Counted from the stretch's first letter, positions 1-7,876 are shown. The stretch is 20,090 nt of DNA from CAZWIT01 sp964533435 (GCA_964533435.1 CAZHLU010000009.1:1-20090); one strand, 5' to 3'. The notes: generated by a model from the letters alone, not told the origin. Program-made: numbers and translations.

Positions 1-2274
1 AATATAAGAAGTGCCTGCATTGGAAGTGGCAACTACAATTAAATTAGTAAAATCAACCGTGCGACCCAAAGCATCAGTCAAACGACCATCATCCATCACT
101 TGTAAAAATATATTTAAAATATCCTTGTGAGCTTTTTCAATTTCATCCAAAAGTAGCAAGGCAAAAGGTTTGTGGCGAACCATTTCTGTAAGCAAACCTG
201 GAACACCATTTTCAGAAGCGCCAATCAAACGTGGCAAAGAACTCTGCGTCTGATACTCTGACATATCAAGACGAATCATATTTTTTTCGTCACCAAAGTA
301 AACTTGAGCTACGGTTTTAGCTAGCTCTGTCTTACCTACACCAGTTGGTCCCAAAAATAATAAATTAACAATTGGCCTCTTCTTATCTCTAAGTTCTGCC
401 CGAGCACGACGTAAAGCAGAAGATACATATTTTACTGCTTCGTCTTGACCAATAATACGCTGATGAATCTCCGCTTCTATATTTAATAATTTAGCTGACT
501 CTTGAGTAGTAACTTGAGTTAGAGGTATATTTGTTTTTTTGCTAACTAATTTTGCTACATCTTCAGCACTAATTAATTTATTAGGACGACGCGTTTGCGC
601 TATCATAATACCAACCTCATCAAGTAATTCAATTGCTTTTTGAGGCAAGGCAGAGTCCGGCATATAACGATTGGACAATTCATAAATCTTTTCTAAAGCC
701 TCATAAGTAAAATAAACATCATTTTTAGTTTCTACCTGCCCAACATGCGCTTCCATTATTTTGATTGTCTGATTTTTATCTGGTTCGCCAACTGTAATCT
801 TTTTGAAAGTATTACCTAACTCGGTATTTTCAATAGTTTCAACATAGTGCTTTTGCGTAGTAGTGGCCAAAACTATAATCTTAGTTTGCCTAATTTCACT
901 AGCCAAAACTTCAGCTAAATCAATGCCCTTATTACTCTGTGAAGATACACCGATTAAATTATGAATATTATCAATAAATAAAATAATGTTTCCCGAAATC
1001 GCCACTTCTTGCAAAATAGCCAGTAGCCTTTCTTCCATCTGACCAGCACCGGAAGCACCGGAAATCAAGGACGGTACCGAAATCGATACTAAACGCTTAT
1101 CTTGAAACAAAGCTGGTACTTCTTCGGCTGTCATTAAATTAGCTAAACCTTCAATAATATTAGTTTTACCCACTCCCGGCGGACCAACTAAAATAACACT
1201 AGAAATACCACTTTCTGCTGTTTCTAAAATAGCGCTAATTTCTTTATCTCTAGCCACACAAATACCCAAACGACCAGCTCGAGACTGCATAGTCAAATCT
1301 TCAGAAAAAGCATCTAAAATTGGTGTGGCAATAGCTGTCCAAGCTCGATTCACATTACCTTTTGGTTTATAACGAGCTCGCGAACGGAAAAGTTGATAAT
1401 TTTTATACAATTCTTTATTAATAGTAAGCCAAGCAATGACATTATCAATTTTATCTTCATCAACATTAAAATCATAAAAAAAGTTGCGAATCTCCGAACT
1501 AGAAACCACTAAGCCGTATAATAAATCAACTTCAATAATCCTTTGATCACGTCGACTCAACATGTGGAGATAAGCATTAAGCAAAGCATCTTTTAAATCT
1601 ACGTGCAAAATTTCATTATCACCGTCGGTTTTGACAAGCTTAGTAATATTATCATTAATCACTTGCTGTAAATTTTCGGCTCCTAAGCCAAGGCGTGCTA
1701 AAACTAATTTGATATCTTTATCATTAAGTAGTTCATACAAAACTTGCCAAACGCCAACCGGAAAAACTTTTTTATATTGCGCATAGAGCCAAGCTTTATC
1801 TAAAATTAAAATAGTTTCTTTATTTAAACTACTAGCTAAATTATGTTTTACAAAAACATCGCTACTTTTTAATTTTTTCTGCTTAGCCTCTTCTCTTAAA
1901 GAGGGATATTTTAAACGATAATATAAATACATATCTAAAGCCACCAAAATAAATAACCAAAAACTATCAACTTGTGGCTTTGAGAAAAAATCCACTAAAC
2001 GCATTGGATCAAACTGTACTTGATTTAAAATCAAATACAATAAAATCATGGTAAAGACGCTAGCACCAATTAAAAAGATGTTTATTATTAAATTAACCGT
2101 TTCTTTAAGCTCGCGTACAAAAATATGTAAATAATCGATTGGATGATCCCAATAATAAAAATTATTATTAGTAAAATAAAAACGCTTATAACCAAAACAA
2201 GCAGGACATGGCCTATTATTTACTTGACCTAAACCTTGGCAATTTTCACATGCTTGTAATCTTATTTCTGCCAT
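1..2274 (-). CDS. Membrane-anchored Clp-type double AAA+ ATPase (partial, C-terminus outside window)
   Basis: Reading the minus strand from the ATG at 2272-2274 gives 758 uninterrupted codons running off the window edge. The N-terminus has a CxxC-(10)-CxxC zinc-ribbon motif (C9, C12, C23, C26) and two hydrophobic segments near residues 60-83 and 104-119. A helical region, perhaps replacing the usual Clp N-domain, follows. AAA+ domain 1 has Walker A GPPGVGKT at 364-371 and Walker B FIDNIHNL with D435-N436, so the usual catalytic Glu is Asn. Domain 2 has a canonical Walker A GPTGVGKT at 642-649 and Walker B LLLLDEIEKAH with D710-E711. The order matches ClpA/ClpB/ClpC unfoldases, which thread proteins for disaggregation or degradation. 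Whether it pairs with ClpP cannot be judged, because the C-terminal part is missing. The start overlaps the end of the upstream 126-aa gene by 13 bases, which suggests translational coupling. A membrane-tethered unfoldase is my inference. Confidence 0.9.
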   Translation of the reverse strand, partial: MAEIRLQACENCQGLGQVNNRPCPACFGYKRFYFTNNNFYYWDHPIDYLHIFVRELKETVNLIINIFLIGASVFTMILLYLILNQVQFDPMRLVDFFSKPQVDSFWLFILVALDMYLYYRLKYPSLREEAKQKKLKSSDVFVKHNLASSLNKETILILDKAWLYAQYKKVFPVGVWQVLYELLNDKDIKLVLARLGLGAENLQQVINDNITKLVKTDGDNEILHVDLKDALLNAYLHMLSRRDQRIIEVDLLYGLVVSSSEIRNFFYDFNVDEDKIDNVIAWLTINKELYKNYQLFRSRARYKPKGNVNRAWTAIATPILDAFSEDLTMQSRAGRLGICVARDKEISAILETAESGISSVILVGPPGVGKTNIIEGLANLMTAEEVPALFQDKRLVSISVPSLISGASGAGQMEERLLAILQEVAISGNIILFIDNIHNLIGVSSQSNKGIDLAEVLASEIRQTKIIVLATTTQKHYVETIENTELGNTFKKITVGEPDKNQTIKIMEAHVGQVETKNDVYFTYEALEKIYELSNRYMPDSALPQKAIELLDEVGIMIAQTRRPNKLISAEDVAKLVSKKTNIPLTQVTTQESAKLLNIEAEIHQRIIGQDEAVKYVSSALRRARAELRDKKRPIVNLLFLGPTGVGKTELAKTVAQVYFGDEKNMIRLDMSEYQTQSSLPRLIGASENGVPGLLTEMVRHKPFALLLLDEIEKAHKDILNIFLQVMDDGRLTDALGRTVDFTNLIVVATSNAGTSYI

Positions 2275-2642
2275 ATACCAACAGTGTTATAAAGCAAGCC
2301 TACCACCACTAAAGCCGGTAAACCCACCCAAAATATTACAATTGTAAAGTATAAAATAAATTGTCCCAAAAATAAAACTGACTTATAAGCCACAATCAAA
2401 AGACGCATAAAAAAACTAATAATCCGACCTTCTCGATCAGATTGACCAAACATTGGTTGAAACATATTTCGAAATAATAAGCCTAAGCCTAAATTTCTTT
2501 GAGCTTCTCTCAAATTAGCAAAAAAATTAAGCAAAATACTTTTAAGACCTGTGCTATACCACCACAATGGGAAATACAAAATCTCAGCTACTAAATCTAG
2601 AAATAATGCTTTAAAAGCTTTTATCAAAATATTGTTTGACAT
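2262..2642 (-). CDS. Small multi-pass membrane protein of unknown function, upstream partner of the Clp-like ATPase
   Basis: A 126-aa protein with hydrophobic stretches near residues 14-30, 79-100 and 102-118. Between them is a polar segment containing FQPMFGQSDREGRIISFFMR (61-80). I recall similar phrases from conserved hypothetical membrane proteins of CPR bacteria, but cannot check this. No enzymatic motif is visible. The 3' end overlaps the start of the Clp-like ATPase gene by 13 bases, so the two are probably one transcript and may form a membrane complex (inference). The start fits the transcript: a TGTTATAAT extended -10 lies 7 bases upstream, so the mRNA would begin at or next to the ATG, without a ribosome-binding site. 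Confidence 0.8.
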   Translation of the reverse strand: MSNNILIKAFKALFLDLVAEILYFPLWWYSTGLKSILLNFFANLREAQRNLGLGLLFRNMFQPMFGQSDREGRIISFFMRLLIVAYKSVLFLGQFILYFTIVIFWVGLPALVVVGLLYNTVGIWQK

Positions 2643-2649
2643 TACTTAA

Positions 2650-2658
2650 ATTATAACA
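2650..2658 (-). promoter_or_regulatory. Extended -10 promoter of the 126-aa gene (leaderless)
   Basis: On the minus strand the motif TGTTATAAT (TG-n-TATAAT) has its hexamer at 2650-2655. No good -35 is seen 17 bases upstream, where the terminator T-run of the preceding gene lies. The expected transcription start about 7 bases downstream is at 2643, next to the ATG at 2642, which implies a leaderless mRNA. Confidence 0.6.
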
Positions 2659-2671
2659 TTTTTAGCAAAAT

Positions 2672-2697
2672 AAAAAAAGTTAGCAACTTGCTAACTT
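2672..2697 (-). terminator. Rho-independent terminator of the prepilin gene pair
   Basis: A perfect 9-bp stem, AAGTTAGCA / TGCTAACTT, with a 3-base loop (2677-2697). On the minus strand it is followed by a run of seven T. It lies about 37 bases after the stop codon of the 310-aa prepilin-like gene. Confidence 0.85.
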
Positions 2698-2733
2698 AAT
2701 TATTATTAAATTTTTTATTTTTAAATATTAATT

Positions 2734-3666
2734 TTACATACTAGGACACACACTAGTACAAACTGAACAACTAACATTACAATATGTATTTTTACTACAC
2801 CCCACTGGTCCAAAATGAGGATCCCCCAAGGGGTCTGAACCACACGAACCACCTGTATAATCGCAAGTTTCATTTACAGCTATAACTATGGTGGCGCTAC
2901 AAGTTGAATTACAATAAGTACCAGCTGTTTCTTTGACTCCATTACCACAACCTTGATTGATTAAATCATGATCATCGCAAGTTTCATGACCAGCCCAAGT
3001 ATAACCATCACCACAAGTTGGAGTCATACAAGTATTTAAACAATCATCCGTATTGCTAATATTACCATCATCACATTGTTCACCAGCTTCAGTAATACTG
3101 TTACCACAAACTGGCACCGGACAAGAACCGCAGTCTATAGCGCAAGTGCTACAAGATTCTGTATTACCACAATAACCATCTCCGCACTGTTGTTTATTGC
3201 CAATAGTAGCAGCCAGCTCATAACTATCACAACTTTCTACATTATAATTATTACCATTTTTAACTAAATAATAACCAGTGTCATTATTTGATTCCACTAA
3301 ATCAGGGTCAACGGGCAAAGTAGGCATAATCGAAGTAATAGCTGTAGAAATATCTGCTTTTACTATGCTAGTACCCGTCGCTGTACAAGCATAGGTGCCA
3401 GCTGTGCTACCGCCAGCTTTTACTAGCATATAAGGCGTGTTGTCACTTAAGCCACTTAAGGCTGCTGTCAAACTACCGCTATCAGTAGCTACTAACTTAA
3501 TAGCTTTCTCGATAGACTCAACATCATATTTACGTTGTAAATCAGCAGCTTCGCCTAGACGCTTAGCTGGTTTTGTAGCAACATAAAAATAGCTAGCCAT
3601 GGCTACTACGATAGCTACCACAATAATAACCTCTAATAAACTAAAGGCTAATCTAGATTTAAACAT
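2734..3666 (-). CDS. Pseudopilin-like secreted protein with DUF4215-type cysteine-rich repeats
   Basis: 310 aa. The N-terminus is a short type IV prepilin signal: basic leader, cleavage predicted between A7 and F8, Glu at mature position +5 (E12), then a hydrophobic helix (FSLLEVIIVVAIVVAMASYF). Position -1 is Ala rather than the usual Gly. The globular part contains LPVDPD and DTGYYLVKNG, shared with the neighbouring prepilin. The C-terminal half is rich in Cys, with CGDGYCGNTESCSTC and CGN-x-ITEAGEQCDDGN patterns resembling the DUF4215/Myxo-disulfide cysteine-rich repeat, probably disulfide-bonded outside the cell. It would be exported and processed by a prepilin peptidase and assembled in, or retained by, a type IV pilus-like structure. 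Its gene follows the 273-aa prepilin gene by 29 bases, probably in one transcript. The pilin class is well supported; the function of the tail is unknown. Confidence 0.85.
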   Translation of the reverse strand: MFKSRLAFSLLEVIIVVAIVVAMASYFYVATKPAKRLGEAADLQRKYDVESIEKAIKLVATDSGSLTAALSGLSDNTPYMLVKAGGSTAGTYACTATGTSIVKADISTAITSIMPTLPVDPDLVESNNDTGYYLVKNGNNYNVESCDSYELAATIGNKQQCGDGYCGNTESCSTCAIDCGSCPVPVCGNSITEAGEQCDDGNISNTDDCLNTCMTPTCGDGYTWAGHETCDDHDLINQGCGNGVKETAGTYCNSTCSATIVIAVNETCDYTGGSCGSDPLGDPHFGPVGCSKNTYCNVSCSVCTSVCPSM

Positions 3667-3695
3667 ATAAAATATCTAGGATAAAATTAAAATAC

Positions 3696-4517
3696 TTAAG
3701 GCTCTGGATTTTGTGGTACAGGGCAATCAGTAGTTGCTTGTGTGCAGGTATTATTACAAGCATCGCCTTGTCCATAATCAGAATAGGTATACCATTTACC
3801 ACCAGAATAACAATCTTGAGTCCAGGCATTATAATCACAAACTTCCGCAAGATTTAATACTTGATAACAGCCTTTACAATATGTGCCATTTTGTAATATA
3901 CCATCACCGCATCCTTCTTTAAGAGTATTGCCATCATCACAAACTTCTCCTGGATCAACTATACCATTACCACAAACTGGGAACTTGGCTTTGGATACTA
4001 CTGAAATATTGACATCTGGATCATAAGTATCACAAGCACCAACCTCAATAGCACCACTTGCTGTACGAGTAATGTAATAACCAGTATCAGCAGCACTTGT
4101 CTTATCTGGATCAACTGGTAAAGAATTTAAAAATTTTAAATAATTTGGATCATCAATTACTAAACATGGTCTAGTTTGACTACCACAAGTTACTGTAGCG
4201 CTTTGACTACACAAAACATAAGTTTCTCCAGCCGCAATAGTACTACTAGCAAAATCACCAGGCACACCAACATTATCTAAACTATAAAGCTCCAAAGCTT
4301 TAGCAATGCTTTCAACCTCTTGCAATCTTTCTGCATCTTTTGCTTTTCCAACTCTAGCCAAAGGATCTTCATTTAAAAAGATAGCGGCCATCAAGATAGC
4401 AGCCACAGCTACAACTATTATCAGCTCAATCAAATTGAAGCCTAATACATTTTTATGCCAAACACATTTTTTACGCATAGTACAACGAGGACATTTATTA
4501 ATTTTTTTATTAAACAT
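3696..4517 (-). CDS. Pseudopilin-like protein with long Cys-containing leader and cysteine-rich tail
   Basis: 273 aa. The prepilin cleavage site is G26|F27, with Glu at +5 (E31) and a hydrophobic helix, NLIELIIVVAVAAILMAAIF. The leader is long (26 residues) and carries C9-P-R-C12, C18 and H21, a CxxC-(5)-C-xx-H arrangement. Starting at Met14 (ATG at 4476-4478) would give an ordinary 13-residue leader. I keep the longer start because a promoter-like pair lies just upstream of it (TSS near 4533). The body holds LPVDPD and DTGYYITR, as in the neighbour. The tail has CGNGIVDPGEVCDDGN and further Cys, a DUF4215-like pattern. It is the first gene of a two-gene pilin unit ended by the hairpin at 2677-2697. 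The shared middle suggests the two genes arose by duplication and then diverged in the tail (inference). Confidence 0.85.
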   Translation of the reverse strand: MFNKKINKCPRCTMRKKCVWHKNVLGFNLIELIIVVAVAAILMAAIFLNEDPLARVGKAKDAERLQEVESIAKALELYSLDNVGVPGDFASSTIAAGETYVLCSQSATVTCGSQTRPCLVIDDPNYLKFLNSLPVDPDKTSAADTGYYITRTASGAIEVGACDTYDPDVNISVVSKAKFPVCGNGIVDPGEVCDDGNTLKEGCGDGILQNGTYCKGCYQVLNLAEVCDYNAWTQDCYSGGKWYTYSDYGQGDACNNTCTQATTDCPVPQNPEP

Positions 4518-4539
4518 AATATTTATACTAATTATCTAT

Positions 4540-4569
4540 ATAATAACATATTTTGCTCTTTTTGGTAAA
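4540..4569 (-). promoter_or_regulatory. Candidate promoter of the prepilin pair
   Basis: The minus strand reads TTTACC (4564-4569), an 18-base spacer, then TATTAT (4540-4545). The predicted start near 4533 leaves about a 16-base leader without a Shine-Dalgarno sequence. Confidence 0.5.
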
Positions 4570-4582
4570 TTAATAAATAATG

Positions 4583-4654
4583 TTATATTTTTTTATTTTT
4601 GATTCCCGTCCTAATCTCTTTCATCATCTCCAAATAAAAGCGCAAATTATTGAT
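4583..4654 (-). pseudogene. Relic of the 3' end of a tgt gene
   Basis: The minus strand from about 4654 to the TAA at 4583-4585 reads INNLRFYLEMMKEIRT followed by GIKNKKI and stop. It aligns without gaps to the C-terminus of the intact Tgt upstream, where the equivalent part reads LNNLAFYLDLMKEIRA. A 16-base block, CTAATCTCTTTCATCA, is identical at 4611-4626 and 5018-5033. Upstream of about 4660 the tgt frame hits a stop and homology ends. It is therefore a truncated second tgt 3' end, not a functional gene. It overlaps the last codons of the 109-aa ORF, whose final residues and stop derive from it. Confidence 0.75.
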
Positions 4655-4976
4655 GTATCGTCATCAGATATAATCCAAGCACTATAAACAAAAGACTGAT
4701 TATAATGCCCAGTGGCGCAAAAAGTGTCCGAGATAATTGATAAAGTTTGTCTGGCCCAAATATTTTTACCCATAATCTTGACTCGGGCCCTTCTGCAAAA
4801 ATCCATTTGTAGGAAGAATAATCGTTGGAATAGTAGGCACGCAGATTAACCAAATATTGATCACGATAGGATTTCGATGTTAGTAGTAATATCGACGGCA
4901 TCATGCCAACAAGTCCGGCAAAAACAAAACCAATGGGCCAAAAAAGAGACGTAGAAAATTTTGCAAAATAGTTCAT
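4647..4976 (-). CDS. Two-helix membrane protein of unknown function, lodged between tgt and a tgt relic
   Basis: 109 aa with hydrophobic helices near residues 10-32 and 86-106, and a polar middle rich in Tyr and charged residues (YRDQYLVNLRAYYSNDYSSY at 37-56). I do not recognise the family. It follows the tgt stop by 13 bases, probably in the same transcript. No good Shine-Dalgarno is seen at usable spacing: the GGGGGAG inside the tgt 3' end is 19 bases away. Its last codons overlap the tgt relic. The DNA looks somewhat less AT-rich than the flanking pilin genes. Both points fit an inserted segment. It could also be a short-lived ORF rather than a maintained gene. Confidence 0.55.
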   Translation of the reverse strand: MNYFAKFSTSLFWPIGFVFAGLVGMMPSILLLTSKSYRDQYLVNLRAYYSNDYSSYKWIFAEGPESRLWVKIFGPDKLYQLSRTLFAPLGIIISLLFIVLGLYLMTIHQ

Positions 4977-4989
4977 ATGATTTAATTAA

Positions 4990-6093
4990 TTATATCTCCC
5001 CCTGCTTTATATTCGCTCTAATCTCTTTCATCAAATCTAGATAAAAAGCTAGATTATTGAGAGTTGCCAATCTAAGGGCCAAAGGCTCTTGGCTCTTAAA
5101 TAAATGATGCAAATAACCACGAGAATATTGTTTTAAATTAGTATTATTAATCGGCGTTAAATCGCCTGCAAATCTAGCATTGGTAATCTGAATAGTTTCG
5201 TAAAAATTTTTTTTATTTAAATCTTTATGTTTCCATAGATAAAGCCTACCATGTCTAGCTTCCCGAGTCGGGATAACACAGTCAAACATATCAATACCTT
5301 TTTTAACAGCATTTAAAATATTTTCTGGATAGCCAACTCCCATTAAATAACGCGGTTTGTCTTTTGGTAGCAATGGTACGGTATAATCCAAAACCTGATA
5401 CATAGTTTCATTACTTTCACCAACTGCTAGGCCTCCTACTGCAAAACCATCGAAAGCTATTTTACTTAGTTCTTGGACTGAACGTTCCCTTAATTCTTTA
5501 TCATCACCACCTTGAACAATCCCAAATAATAATTGTTTTTTTACTTTTTTATTTTTTTTCTCTAAAACTTTTTTATAATTATAAGCCTTCAGTGCCCAAT
5601 CACTAGTACGCTCTAGAGCTTGAGTTATCTTTTCTTTAGTACTAGGCAAACCAACGCACTCATCTAAAACCATCATAATATCGCTACCTAAAGCCACTTG
5701 AATGTCAATTACTTTTTTGGGATTTAAAATATGTTTAGAGCCATCAAGATAAGAAGTAAAAGTAATATTCTCACCTTTAATCTCTCTCATTTTAGATAAA
5801 CTAAAAACTTGGTAGCCACCTGAATCAGTTAAAATCGGCAAAGGGCAGTCCATAAATTTATGTAAGTTGCCAAATTTTTTAAAAACTTGAAGACCGGGCC
5901 GTAAATAATTATGATAAGTATTAGAAAGAATTATTTCAGCACCCAAATCTTTTACTTCTTTTACAGTCAAACTCTTAATAGCTGCTTTAGTAGCAATTGG
6001 CATAAAAAAAGGAGTATTAATACTGCCATGAGCAGTAGTAAGTACTCCGATTCTAGCTTGAGATTTATTTGAACTTTTAATTAACTTAAACAT
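4990..6093 (-). CDS. tgt: tRNA-guanine transglycosylase (queuine tRNA-ribosyltransferase) lacking the zinc cysteines
   Basis: 367 aa, about the usual bacterial length. Tgt exchanges guanine at position 34 of GUN-anticodon tRNAs for preQ1 or queuine in queuosine formation. Catalytic-site elements are present: general acid D90 in ILTDSGGYQVFSL, D144 and C146 in MVLDECVG, Q194 in GIVQGG, GGLAVGE (220-226), and nucleophile D271 in GIDMFDCVIPTR. The C-terminal zinc site is degraded. Where the family has CxCxxC before YSRxYLHHL, this protein reads PINNTNLKQYSRGYLHHLF, with no Cys and about four residues fewer; the His is kept. The segment 286-300 is longer than usual and Lys-rich. The gene starts 2 bases after the surface-protein stop codon. 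Assignment to the family is secure; activity without zinc is uncertain. Confidence 0.95.
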   Translation of the reverse strand: MFKLIKSSNKSQARIGVLTTAHGSINTPFFMPIATKAAIKSLTVKEVKDLGAEIILSNTYHNYLRPGLQVFKKFGNLHKFMDCPLPILTDSGGYQVFSLSKMREIKGENITFTSYLDGSKHILNPKKVIDIQVALGSDIMMVLDECVGLPSTKEKITQALERTSDWALKAYNYKKVLEKKNKKVKKQLLFGIVQGGDDKELRERSVQELSKIAFDGFAVGGLAVGESNETMYQVLDYTVPLLPKDKPRYLMGVGYPENILNAVKKGIDMFDCVIPTREARHGRLYLWKHKDLNKKNFYETIQITNARFAGDLTPINNTNLKQYSRGYLHHLFKSQEPLALRLATLNNLAFYLDLMKEIRANIKQGEI

Positions 6094-6095
6094 AA

Positions 6096-7865
6096 TTATC
6101 TGACAATACCAATTGGCTCCGAACTATTTGAAACTACATCAGAAGTTTTTAATAATTTTGACCTAATTTTTACTTCTTCTAAACCAGAAGCTGTGACCGT
6201 AGTAGAATTCAATAATGACATGACCTGGCCCTGGTCTTCGGTATTTGGTTTTATCTCAATCAAGAAAGAAACTGCCGTTGGCAAAATAACTTTATCAAAT
6301 TTTGGTAAATCCCAAACTAGATTTCTAGTATCAGTATCAAAACTTAAATTTCCTTCCTGAACATCTGTCACTTCTATAAAAGATACATTCGGCGGCAAAG
6401 TACTTTCTACTTTTACTGTATCAAAATCACCAGTCTGATCACTCAAAGACCAGACTACTAGATAACGAGTTTCTACTCCTACCTGTGGTGGCACTAAACC
6501 ACTACCCACACGCCTACCCGCTAAATCCCAATAAATGCCATTGTTAAAAGTAATACTTTGGCCCACTGTTAAAGTAAGCGGTTCACTAACCTGCTCCCAG
6601 GCAGGTAAACCATCAATATTTATTTTAATAATATTATCAAGCATACGATCAGCCTGGGGACTATTCACTACCTTTACTGACCAAGTAAAGTTTTTAGTTT
6701 GACCCTTACTCCAAGTTGATAACTCTTTATCTACTTGTTTATCCCAAACTAATTTAGAGCCATCATGTTGAGCAACGGTATCTAAACTTGACCAATCTAA
6801 GACCGAACCATCAAGCAAGGCAGAAATTACCACATCATTAATATCCGTATCGCTATTATTCATGACTTCCAATTCATAACGCAAAGTATCACCCCAATTA
6901 ACCGTTTGATTATCAGGACGATTATTTATCTTTAAATTAACAGTAAATTTTGGATTAATAATAGCAATATTTTTTTCTGATCTACTTAAACGACGAAATT
7001 TATCATTAACCTTACTACCTAATTCCGCTACAAATTTTTGCTCTGGTTTAGCATCAGCGCTAAAACTACCTTTGATTACCACTACTTTTTCTTCATTGGG
7101 TTGTAATTCTACTGGAAAGTAGTCGCCTTCCTTATTTGGATTAGTTTCTTTGATATCTAAATCATCGGGATACAAAATATCTAGAGATAGGCCGGTGATT
7201 ATTTCATTAGTTAAATTTTTATATTTAATCTGAAATTCTTGTTCAGTATTAATCAAAGTCTTATCTGGCCCTTCAAGGCTTAAAGATAATTTACTATCTT
7301 TAATTTTAGTACTAAGTTCTTGTCCTAAATTAAAATCAGAGGAAAAATTATCAGGCTGATAATACATGATAAAATTAGCTAGCAATTCTTCATCTTTATT
7401 ACCAACTAATTGGCCTTTGATTTCAAATTCCATTTCTTGACCTGGTTCAAGATCTTTTAAGTCCCAAGTAGTAGCATTAAGGTCGCTAGGCTCAATAGTA
7501 CTTTCATCAAAATAAAAACCAGCTGGCCATTTGACACTTAATTCCATTTTCTTTAATGGTACTAAATCCAAATTTTTATATTTAATTTTATAAACCGCCT
7601 GATCACCGGAAATAATTTCACTAGGACCAGTTACCATTAATTCTAAACTATCATTAATTTTAATGGCTGGACGCTGATTCCAATAATAAAAGCCACCTAC
7701 TGCTGCAATAAATAGTAAAAATAAAAACCATAAACAACCAGCTCGACTGCGCTTAGGTTTAACTAGTGATCGGTATTCACTAGGAACTGGTCGCTTAATT
7801 TCTTTTTCCTGAATTTTGCTCTTACGACTAGTATTTACTTTTACTCCATCTAAATTTTTACCCAT
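6096..7865 (-). CDS. Membrane-anchored surface protein with four Ig/DUF11-like repeats
   Basis: 589 aa. A basic cytoplasmic N-terminus (about 1-42) is followed by one transmembrane helix near 44-62 (CLWFLFLLFIAAVGGFYYW), so the rest should lie outside the membrane. The exterior consists of about four beta-rich repeats (roughly 70-190, 190-305, 306-430, 435-570). Each has the 'interrupted additive' pattern of DUF11/conserved-repeat domains: a 'Y.I.Y.N' strand (YKIKYKNL, FQIKYKNL, YELEVMNNS), an L-P-x-G-like bend and a W.L or LVW strand before an 'LEPGQ...EFEIKG' strand. No catalytic motif is visible. A structural or adhesive cell-envelope role is inferred. It begins 11 bases after recO and ends 2 bases before tgt, so it sits in the ileS-recO-tgt transcript. 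Confidence 0.8.
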   Translation of the reverse strand: MGKNLDGVKVNTSRKSKIQEKEIKRPVPSEYRSLVKPKRSRAGCLWFLFLLFIAAVGGFYYWNQRPAIKINDSLELMVTGPSEIISGDQAVYKIKYKNLDLVPLKKMELSVKWPAGFYFDESTIEPSDLNATTWDLKDLEPGQEMEFEIKGQLVGNKDEELLANFIMYYQPDNFSSDFNLGQELSTKIKDSKLSLSLEGPDKTLINTEQEFQIKYKNLTNEIITGLSLDILYPDDLDIKETNPNKEGDYFPVELQPNEEKVVVIKGSFSADAKPEQKFVAELGSKVNDKFRRLSRSEKNIAIINPKFTVNLKINNRPDNQTVNWGDTLRYELEVMNNSDTDINDVVISALLDGSVLDWSSLDTVAQHDGSKLVWDKQVDKELSTWSKGQTKNFTWSVKVVNSPQADRMLDNIIKINIDGLPAWEQVSEPLTLTVGQSITFNNGIYWDLAGRRVGSGLVPPQVGVETRYLVVWSLSDQTGDFDTVKVESTLPPNVSFIEVTDVQEGNLSFDTDTRNLVWDLPKFDKVILPTAVSFLIEIKPNTEDQGQVMSLLNSTTVTASGLEEVKIRSKLLKTSDVVSNSSEPIGIVR

Positions 7866-7876
7866 ATTTTTTTGTT

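Noticed and set aside
3076..3922. Plus-strand frames rich in Thr/Ile/Tyr over the prepilin genes
   Set aside because: They are antisense shadows of clear prepilin coding sequence, with low-complexity composition and no signals.
4624..4806. 60-aa minus-strand frame overlapping the 109-aa ORF
   Set aside because: It is an out-of-frame shadow without hydrophobic or family features, running through the tgt relic in the wrong frame.
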